A stretch of 16,672 nt of DNA from an uncultured Opitutia bacterium. Lineage in GTDB: Bacteria > Verrucomicrobiota > Verrucomicrobiia > Opitutales > Opitutaceae. The notes under the pieces were generated by a model that saw only the letters and a list, made by a program, of their open reading frames with translations, had not been told where the DNA came from and ran no database searches. The DNA lies in the NCBI GenBank assembly GCA_937952235.1, contig CALFZM010000089.1, forward strand, positions 1 through 16,672. Direction: 5' to 3'. How positions within the stretch are numbered: the stretch's first letter is position 1; the number at the start of each line of letters is the position of its first letter. This document shows, piece by piece, positions 6,194 through 12,115 of the stretch. Both the position numbers and the translations under genes were made by a program.

Positions 6194-7983
6194 TTCTTGG
6201 GAGAGCTGGGCGAACCCACGCTGCGCTGCTCGATGAACTCCGGCACGAACGGGAAACCGCGGAACCGGGTCGCGTTGTTATAGCGGCCGACACAGTCGGC
6301 GTCGTACTGGCCGCCGCAGCCGGGCTCGAGTGTGACGGCCTGGCCACCGCCGGCCACGAGGTCGGACCAGAACGGGCGATTGAGCTTCACTATCAGATCA
6401 CCGCCGCTCATCTCGCTGGCCACGATCGTCGCGATCATCGTGCCGCGGTCCGAGCCGGTGCGGGCAGTGCCGTACGCGAAGTGATTCGCGGCAAAGGCCG
6501 GGCCGCCCCAACCTGCGGCGCCGTGCACGGTGATCGTCATGCCATCGGCGGACACATCAGCCGGCGCGATCGTACCGGTCGCATCGAAGTCTCCGGCCGT
6601 GAGCCCGCAGAGCGGAGAGAACAGATAAGTGTTGCACCGCGGCCCGAACACCCAACCTGGCATGCGACGACTCAGCATCGCGCCGAACAGCGTCGCGGAC
6701 AGCGTGAGGGTGTTCCCCTCCGGGCGGACCTCCTGCACGATGCCATTGAAAAGGGGCTCGCCCTGGGTGGCAGCCGGATCGTCCGGGTCGCACTTCCAGA
6801 TCGTGAGCCGCAACAGGCCGTAGAGCCGGGCGCGGATCCAGTCGGCGGCCAGCGAACCCGCAACGTAGGCGAGCTGGATCTCGGCCCGTTCATCCTGCGG
6901 CTTGAGCGAGCGCACGATCTCCTGGTGCGCGACCTGCGCCGGCAGATACGTGCCCTCCGCCCCGACGAGCGGCGCATCCCAGTTGGTGAGCAGCTCCGGG
7001 TTTGCCGGGTCGTGATCGTAGGCCAGTCGGTACAGGTAGGCCTCGCCGGGCACCGCCTGGTCGCGGCCGGGCGTGTTGACCTCCTGCAGGAAGCCGATCC
7101 GCGCACTCGCACACGCGGGCGAAGCGAAGGTGAGCGTGAGGGAGTCGCTGGCGAATCGCGCCGTGTAGTTGTCCGGCGTCGCCCCGGTGGGCGCGCCGGG
7201 CTGAAACCACGCCGGCAGCGGCGCGATCGTCGCCCACGAGCCACGTTTGTCGACGAACGTCGTCAACGCGGTCCGGATCTCGAGCGGGGAGAGAAAGAAG
7301 AACTCTGCCTCCTGCGACCAGCGGGCGGCCGCGTTGTCGCGGTCGGTGGCGGGCTCGCCGGCGGCGCCGGGCAGAGACACGAGCTCGAGGCCGAACTCGT
7401 TGACGACCTTCGGCGGCGAAATCCAGTTCGGGTCCTTGGCCCAACCAGACCCGTACGCATTGACTCCGATCCGCCACGAAAAGGGACGGGCCTCGGTGAG
7501 CTCGATTGTGACGTCGACATCGTCCTCCGTGTCGGGCGCGGCCGGCGGCCGCTGCTTCCAGCGACCGAGCAGGAGCGGCGCGTAGTGAGTGAACGCCGGT
7601 GTCTCCGGCAGCTCGCTGACGTCATACACCACGAAATCCGCCGTGCCTGGCGTGAAGTTGATGACCTTCTGCGGCTCGTACTTCCGCGCGCTCCACTCCG
7701 CGACCGGATGCACGTCGACCCAGAGCGGCACCGCGACGCGGCCGCCGCCGAGCGCGGCGCAGCCTTTCGCCCAGTCATCGGCTTCCGTGCCGACCGGGGA
7801 GATCAGATACTTGTGCGTGAGGAGGAGCGCCTCCCGCTCCGGCCGGCGTTCCTCAATCGTCGTCCGGCCTTCGCCGACGAGCGTATCGAGCTGGTGCACG
7901 ACCACGGGCGCCGTAGCCCAGTTCGGCCGGATGAGCAGCAGGCGGAACTGCAGTCCGTCGTGGATCGTCAGCGGGAATTTCAC
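6190..7983 (-). CDS. tail tip protein, BR0599 (GTA gp13-like) C-terminus with extra N-terminal half
   Basis: A 597-residue protein starting at GTG, which overlaps the tape measure stop (GTGA). The C-terminal ~250 residues resemble the DUF2163/phage_BR0599 proteins of the gene transfer agent tail tip. They contain a cysteine-bearing segment WVFGPRC...SPLCGL near residues 440-460 and the terminal block CGGQYDADC..YNNATRFRGFPFVP (about 553-580), which matches the family C..(A/D)C..rf.Na..FRGFPhiP ending. The cysteine pairs may bind a metal or iron-sulfur cluster, as proposed for that family. The N-terminal ~330 residues are not part of gp13. Their RRPEREALLLTHKYLI...VPLWVD pattern loosely recalls the distal tail protein gp12 (DUF2460), so this may be a gp12-gp13 fusion. 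No membrane segment or signal peptide is seen. The role is a ring of the tail tip between tape measure and receptor hub. Confidence 0.8.
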   Translation of the reverse strand: MKFPLTIHDGLQFRLLLIRPNWATAPVVVHQLDTLVGEGRTTIEERRPEREALLLTHKYLISPVGTEADDWAKGCAALGGGRVAVPLWVDVHPVAEWSARKYEPQKVINFTPGTADFVVYDVSELPETPAFTHYAPLLLGRWKQRPPAAPDTEDDVDVTIELTEARPFSWRIGVNAYGSGWAKDPNWISPPKVVNEFGLELVSLPGAAGEPATDRDNAAARWSQEAEFFFLSPLEIRTALTTFVDKRGSWATIAPLPAWFQPGAPTGATPDNYTARFASDSLTLTFASPACASARIGFLQEVNTPGRDQAVPGEAYLYRLAYDHDPANPELLTNWDAPLVGAEGTYLPAQVAHQEIVRSLKPQDERAEIQLAYVAGSLAADWIRARLYGLLRLTIWKCDPDDPAATQGEPLFNGIVQEVRPEGNTLTLSATLFGAMLSRRMPGWVFGPRCNTYLFSPLCGLTAGDFDATGTIAPADVSADGMTITVHGAAGWGGPAFAANHFAYGTARTGSDRGTMIATIVASEMSGGDLIVKLNRPFWSDLVAGGGQAVTLEPGCGGQYDADCVGRYNNATRFRGFPFVPEFIEQRSVGSPSSPKK

Positions 7984-9995
7984 GTCGCCACCTCGCCGCG
8001 GTTGCGCCGGCCCCAGTCGATCATGACGGAGTCGAACTCAGGATCGCGCGCCAGCTGGCGCGCAGATGCCCAGTCGCGCGCCATGACGTGCACCACCCGC
8101 TGCGGGCGGCCACCGCCAGCGGCGCCCGCAGCCGGACCGCTGTACGAGCGCAGCGAATCGAAGAAGTCGACGCCGTACCGGTCGACGGTGCGCGCGTCCA
8201 TGACGTACTCGCCGCGGTGCACGGCGCCGGCGATCTCGTGGCGGCCGCCGTCGCCGGTATAGCCACCGTCGGCGAAGCCGCCCGACGCGGCGAGGATCGC
8301 CGCCACGGCCGCCACGCCGATCGCCGCAGCAACGCCGTACGAGCTGATGCTGGCCGCGATCGCCGAAGGAATCCACGCGACCAGGGACTTCGCGGCCGAG
8401 GCGATCGACAGCGCGAGCGACTTGCCGGCAAAGACCGTATCGAGCAGGAACATCGAGGCCTTGCTGGCCGCGTACTCAGCGACCATCTTCGCAAACGCGT
8501 TGACCATCCCCAGGCCGAAATCGAGCGGGAGCTGGCGGAGGAAGCTGCCGAAGCTCCGCGTGCCGGTCAGCAGCCCGGAGAGCCCGTTCTGCAAACTCGA
8601 GAACGTGCCGCGCCAGACATCGCCCACTCCACGAGCCACGATCTCGTTGGTCGTGCCGAGCTCGGACACCTGCGCCGTGAGGTCCGCCTGGACGAGTTGC
8701 CCCAGGCCCATCTCCCCGCGATTCGGTTCGCCGATCCGGCGTGAGTTGCTCGTGCGGCGATCCTCAAGCCCGCGAATCTGCCCCCGAATTCCCGCGGCCT
8801 CGCCTGGATTCACATCGCTGAACCGCTTCAGCAGCTCGATCTGATCGGCGATCGCCTTGTTCTCCTGCTTGAGGATATCCACGCTCTGGCGGCGCTTCTC
8901 GAGCTCGGTCAGGAAGGGGTTGTTCTCAATCGCGTTGAGCTGCTCGCCGTACCCTCGCAACGCCGCATTGCTCCCGTCGATCAGCCCCGCGAGCTCGCGC
9001 CCAGGCGCGGCGCGTTCCTCCGCCTTGGCTTCGGCCAACCGGGCAAGACGAAACTTCTCGAGCGCGTCGACCATCGTCTTCTGGTTGAAGGCCTCGACCG
9101 AACGTCGCGTCTCCGCCCCCATGTCGGCGATGCGCCGTTCGAAATCGAGCCGCTCGGCCGCTTCCATCGTCGCATTGGTCTCTGCAGCGCTCGTCCGCTC
9201 TGCTGCCTTGGCGACACCTTCCGCGGCGGGTTTCGCCGCCTCGAGCGCGGCTTTGTACTGCTGGGCGCCGAATTGCCCGCCCTGGCCCATGAAGGCGGAT
9301 GCAACGGACGACATCGGCACTCGGCGGACGTCCAGGAGAAGGTTCGTCATAGCCTGCGCCTTGATGACCTTCCAAGACTCCGCCATCCGCTCCCAAGCAT
9401 TCGCCGCCTTATCGAGCGCCTCGAGCTGCTCAGCGCTCAGCGTCATCGCCTTCGTCGTCCGAGCAAGGTTGTCGTACCCTTCGGTACCGAGCTGCCGGAG
9501 GAACTCGATCAACTTTGGCGCGTTCTTCGCGCCGAACAGCTCGATCGCGGCTGCGAACGCCTTCTCCTTGTCGGCGGCATTGGCGATGCGATCGCCGAGC
9601 ACTTCGAACTGGCGCTCCGGCGCGAGGGCCTGCAGCCCCGCGGCCGAAACCTGCAGGTCCGCGAGATAGCGATTGAGCGGCGACGCTCCGTCGGTCGCCG
9701 CCTTCTGGAGGTTGGACCGAAGGGTGACGGCGCCGCGCACGATCGTATCCTGGGACACGCCGAGATCCATCGCGCCGTGCTTCAGGGCCTGGAAGGCATC
9801 GGTGGTCAGATTGGCCTCCGCGGCCAGGCGTTTGATCTCCGATGCGAGCCGGCCGGACTCGAGCGTGGTATTCAGCGCCGCGTAGGCCAGACCCGCCCCT
9901 GACAGGCCGCTCGTCATCTGACGCAAGAAATTCAGGGCGTCGCCGGCACCCTGGATCTGGGACTTCAGGCCCAGGATAATATCAACCCTCGTCAT
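7980..9995 (-). CDS. phage tail tape measure protein
   Basis: A 671-residue protein that sets tail length, plugs the tail tube and may help DNA cross the inner membrane. The N-terminal ~230 residues are helical with typical tape-measure patterns (residues 1-60, ILGLKSQIQGAGDALNFLRQM and LESGRLASEIKRLAAEAN; later LFGAKNAPKLIEFLRQLG). A charged coiled-coil region lies at about 265-400. A hydrophobic region at about 522-571 (ALSIASAAKSLVAWIP, YGVAAAIGVAAVAAILAA) could span a membrane. Directly after it comes GGYTGDGGRHE with VHRGEYVMDARTVDRYG, a C-terminal signature shared with lambda gpH-type tape measures. At about 1.5 angstroms per residue this implies a tail near 100 nm (inference). It overlaps the chaperone extension (ATGA) upstream and the BR0599-type gene (GTGA) downstream. 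Confidence 0.93.
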   Translation of the reverse strand: MTRVDIILGLKSQIQGAGDALNFLRQMTSGLSGAGLAYAALNTTLESGRLASEIKRLAAEANLTTDAFQALKHGAMDLGVSQDTIVRGAVTLRSNLQKAATDGASPLNRYLADLQVSAAGLQALAPERQFEVLGDRIANAADKEKAFAAAIELFGAKNAPKLIEFLRQLGTEGYDNLARTTKAMTLSAEQLEALDKAANAWERMAESWKVIKAQAMTNLLLDVRRVPMSSVASAFMGQGGQFGAQQYKAALEAAKPAAEGVAKAAERTSAAETNATMEAAERLDFERRIADMGAETRRSVEAFNQKTMVDALEKFRLARLAEAKAEERAAPGRELAGLIDGSNAALRGYGEQLNAIENNPFLTELEKRRQSVDILKQENKAIADQIELLKRFSDVNPGEAAGIRGQIRGLEDRRTSNSRRIGEPNRGEMGLGQLVQADLTAQVSELGTTNEIVARGVGDVWRGTFSSLQNGLSGLLTGTRSFGSFLRQLPLDFGLGMVNAFAKMVAEYAASKASMFLLDTVFAGKSLALSIASAAKSLVAWIPSAIAASISSYGVAAAIGVAAVAAILAASGGFADGGYTGDGGRHEIAGAVHRGEYVMDARTVDRYGVDFFDSLRSYSGPAAGAAGGGRPQRVVHVMARDWASARQLARDPEFDSVMIDWGRRNRGEVAT

Positions 9996-10312
9996 CTAAT
10001 AGGGGCGCCGGAGGGCACCGTTGGACCGATCTGCGGGATTCCGAGGCTGCCGAAGAGGCTCGCGAGGTCCTGCCGGGAACTACGCGCGGGCGCCGCTGAG
10101 CGCGGATCGGCAACGGCCTGCAGGTCGGCCAGGAAGGCGTTCAGGTCTTTGTGCGCATCCTTGCTCCACTTCGCGGCGCTGGCCACGTGGACCCCGCGAA
10201 TCAGCCCGATCGCCTGGCGGGCGAAGCGGGCGTTGGCACGGGAAAGGATCAGCTTCACCTCTGGCAGTGAACACGACGAGGCGATCTCGCCGGGCGTGCG
10301 GCCAAGGACCAC
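9992..10312 (-). CDS. tail assembly chaperone, -1 frame extension (gpT-like)
   Basis: The minimal open frame is 106 residues from a GTG at 10312. The conserved-looking sequence clearly starts earlier: the frame is open back to 10441 and reads NLAELIGELVADAAVV immediately before the GTG, with no ATG, GTG or TTG codon in that stretch. This matches the second part of tail assembly chaperones, usually made by -1 ribosomal frameshifting from the upstream chaperone gene. The frame relation is -1, and the 0-frame gene ends at 10339 inside the overlap. The fusion protein would bind the tape measure protein and recruit tail tube subunits, and is not in the mature virion. The stop overlaps the tape measure ATG (ATGA), which supports genuine translation. 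It could also be an independent second chaperone, as in gene transfer agents. Confidence 0.75.
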   Translation of the reverse strand: MVLGRTPGEIASSCSLPEVKLILSRANARFARQAIGLIRGVHVASAAKWSKDAHKDLNAFLADLQAVADPRSAAPARSSRQDLASLFGSLGIPQIGPTVPSGAPIR

Positions 10313-10338
10313 GGCGGCATCGGCTACGAGCTCGCCGA

Positions 10339-10441
10339 TCAGCTCGGCGAGGTTTTGGTGACGCGCTCTTCGAAGCTCTTGGCGGCGCCGCCGAGTCGGG
10401 CCCGGCGCTCCGCCCAGCGCTGGGCCGTCGGAAAATTCAGC
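10339..10441 (-). promoter_or_regulatory. candidate -1 programmed frameshift interval in the tail chaperone
   Basis: On the minus strand, the chaperone frame stops with TGA at 10341-10339. The -1 frame is closed upstream by TGA at 10444-10442, so any -1 shift must occur within 10441-10339. No canonical X-XXY-YYZ heptamer is present. The best slip points are the T-TTT run in AATTTTCC (about 10435-10431) and the C-AAA-A run in ACCAAAACC (10357-10353, near the stop). The position, frame and phage gene order support frameshifting; the slip site itself is not resolved. Confidence 0.5.
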
Positions 10442-10695
10442 TCAAAGATCTTGTCGACGATATCGAGGATCGCGTTTGGCGACAAACACGCGACCGCATC
10501 GGCGGCAAGGTTGGTCGCGAAAACCACGAGTTCCTCTTCCTTGTCGATCAGCTCGAAGAAGCGGGGGAACTCACTGACGCGCAGGAGGCGGACCTGCGCC
10601 GCGATGACGACGCCCTCGAGGGTCGTCACTGAAACGGCGACGGCGCCGAGAGCGGCCGCCATCGCGTTGGGCGTTTGAGGATTGTCGTTGGCCAT
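10339..10695 (-). CDS. tail assembly chaperone, 0-frame (gpG-like)
   Basis: A small, mainly helical acidic/hydrophobic protein between the tail tube and tape measure genes, the standard position of the tail assembly chaperone. I chose the ATG at 10695 (MANDNPQTPNAMAA, about 118 residues). A GTG at 10716 would add seven residues (MRRFLFT), and neither start has a clear Shine-Dalgarno. Helices such as FPRFFELIDKEEELVVFATNL and ILDIVDKIFELNF fit the family. The protein ends EERVTKTSPS, and its last ~100 bases overlap an open -1 frame carrying the extension. It would keep the tape measure protein soluble while the tail tube polymerises around it. Family assignment is from context more than from motifs. 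Confidence 0.75.
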   Translation of the reverse strand: MANDNPQTPNAMAAALGAVAVSVTTLEGVVIAAQVRLLRVSEFPRFFELIDKEEELVVFATNLAADAVACLSPNAILDIVDKIFELNFPTAQRWAERRARLGGAAKSFEERVTKTSPS

Positions 10696-10758
10696 GGTGA
10701 AAAGGAAGCGCCGCACGGAGGTGGTCCGGGCGGCGCAAGGAGGGAATTGCGTGAAGCT

Positions 10759-11313
10759 TTACGCGGGGATGCTCACGAGCGGCCGCGCACCGGCCGTCCA
10801 CGCGCCCGGCGCCTCGCCGAGCAGTACCCGCGCGGTGAGCTTCGCCGTCATGAAGTTTTCGCCGTCGGCGGTGAGATCGCCGTCGAGGGTGACGGCGGCC
10901 TTGAAGGAGTGATGCCGGATGAGCGAGTCGCCCACGTTGGTCCCGGCCGACACGATCGGCTCACCCTCGCCCTGGAGTCCGAGCCAGCAGTAGAGATTCA
11001 CGACCTTCCCCGGCAACGGCACGCCGCCCGTCGCCGAGCCGAAGAAGTAGGCGAGGAACGCCGGCGTGAGGTGCTTCAGGTTGGCCTCGTACGTCAGCTT
11101 CGTCTTCGTCCGGCGGACGTCGAAAAGCCCGATGCCACCACCCGCGCCAGGGCCCCAGGTTTCCTTCAGATCACCCTCCGGCTTGATGACGAGGTTATCG
11201 AACTGGCCGAAGTCGATCGTATAGCTGGCGGGCTGCTCGGGATTGGCGACAGGGAGCGTCGCGTGACCCTTCAGCCAGGCGGAAGCGATGAGGAGATATT
11301 TGGAATCGAGCAT
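10759..11313 (-). CDS. major tail tube protein
   Basis: A 184-residue beta-rich protein immediately upstream of the tail chaperone and tape measure genes, the usual site of the siphoviral tail tube subunit. It starts MLDSKYLLIASAWLKG and contains a central segment (FDVRRTKTKLTYEANLKHL, then a Gly/Pro loop around GSATGGVPLPGK). Near the end is TLDGDLTADGENFMTAKLTARVLLGEAP, which resembles the long beta-hairpin and closing strands of tube proteins. Length is in the normal range. It would polymerise as hexameric rings to form the tail. It begins the tail operon as far as this window shows, with an opposing gene 130 bp upstream. Assignment rests on context and fold pattern; no invariant motif is visible. 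Confidence 0.75.
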   Translation of the reverse strand: MLDSKYLLIASAWLKGHATLPVANPEQPASYTIDFGQFDNLVIKPEGDLKETWGPGAGGGIGLFDVRRTKTKLTYEANLKHLTPAFLAYFFGSATGGVPLPGKVVNLYCWLGLQGEGEPIVSAGTNVGDSLIRHHSFKAAVTLDGDLTADGENFMTAKLTARVLLGEAPGAWTAGARPLVSIPA

Positions 11314-11401
11314 GGAGAGCGGTGATTTGCGGAGCTACAAGGGCCGCAAAGGGGCACCGTGCCCGCTCGTGAAGATGCGAGATGGTTGCGGACGCCCCGG
11401 G

Positions 11402-11443
11402 TTGACAGTGCAGCGGGCAAATCCACGGTAGGAGTTCTACCCT
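11402..11443 (+). promoter_or_regulatory. possible promoter element and SD-containing hairpin upstream of the moron
   Basis: A perfect TTGACA occurs at 11402-11407, 36 bp before the ATG at 11444. The expected -10 position (about 11425) reads ACGGTA, a poor match, so the promoter is only tentative. Just upstream of the start, GGTAG (11427-11431) pairs with CTACC (11437-11441) around a GAGTT loop. The Shine-Dalgarno GGAG (11431-11434) is partly inside this hairpin, nine bases before the ATG. That could modulate translation. A 6-1-6 palindrome, GGGCAC-C-GTGCCC, lies further upstream at 11352-11364. Confidence 0.35.
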
Positions 11444-12115
11444 ATGAGCACGTTATTTCGCCTCCTCACGATCGGCGGTGTTCTCGCCATCGCACCTTGT
11501 CTCCACGCGCTGACTGTCTCGGCGACTCAGACTATCACCGGAAGTCCCTTTTATTCGTTCGGCTCCTTCTGGTACGGATATCTAACTTTCGACTGGACCG
11601 TCGACCGATTCGACCCATCGCTCGGCACACTCACGGGAGTCAGCTTACTGGTCAGCGGGCAAACGAAGGCGACGGTTATAGAAGCAAATCCGTTCGGCGA
11701 TCCGAGACAGTACACTCCGGCGCTTTTCAATGACGCCTCCGTATTCTTTGAGAAAAACGGAGTGGAGTTCGATGTCGCGCACCTGCAGGCGACTGGCCCG
11801 GAGCAAACACTCAGCCCATTCACTCGAGCTGAGGATTTCACCACAGTCTTCGACGTGACTCTAGGAATGACGTCAGACGCGCCTGGTATCCTCAATCAGT
11901 TTACCGGCAACTCCCCCGAAGTCCTTCGTATAAAGCAACACATTATCGGAAATACCGGATGGGGTGGAGTTTACGCTGAGGGCTCAGTAACCGCCACTCT
12001 CACTTACCATTACAACGTGAGCGAAGCAGGATCAACGATACCGCTCTTTTTTTCCGTTTTTGCGGCGTTACTCTTCGCAGCACGCCGAGATCATCGGCGG
12101 AAAAGGAGCTTGTAG
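11444..12115 (+). CDS. exported protein with VPDSG/PEP-CTERM-like sorting signal, probable prophage moron
   Basis: A 223-residue protein read against the flanking phage genes. The N-terminus is a Sec signal peptide (MSTLFRLLTIGGVLAIAPCLHA, likely cut after residue 22). The body is beta-rich and resembles the 'choice-anchor' domains found with such signals. The C-terminus has the three-part exosortase signal: VSEAGST (residues 192-198), a hydrophobic segment (IPLFFSVFAALLFAA) and an arginine/lysine cluster (RRDHRRKR). This is close to verrucomicrobial VPDSG-CTERM tails. The protein would be exported, processed by the host exosortase system and sent to the surface or exopolysaccharide matrix. 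GC is about 50-55% in lines counted by hand, against about 70% in the neighbouring tail tube gene, suggesting separate acquisition. A good SD (GGAG) precedes the ATG. Its 3' end overlaps the convergent beta-helix gene. Specific function unknown. Confidence 0.82.
   Translation: MSTLFRLLTIGGVLAIAPCLHALTVSATQTITGSPFYSFGSFWYGYLTFDWTVDRFDPSLGTLTGVSLLVSGQTKATVIEANPFGDPRQYTPALFNDASVFFEKNGVEFDVAHLQATGPEQTLSPFTRAEDFTTVFDVTLGMTSDAPGILNQFTGNSPEVLRIKQHIIGNTGWGGVYAEGSVTATLTYHYNVSEAGSTIPLFFSVFAALLFAARRDHRRKRSL

Noticed and set aside
6115..8262. Long plus-strand open frame (715 codons) opposite the tape measure and tail tip genes
   Set aside because: The translation is dominated by Arg, Gly, Ala and Val with no domain pattern. 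It is the GC-rich antisense shadow of two well-supported phage genes.
11359..11733. Alternative plus-strand frame overlapping the start of the moron
   Set aside because: The frame starting at 11444 has an SD, a signal peptide and a complete sorting tail; the alternative is basic and patternless.
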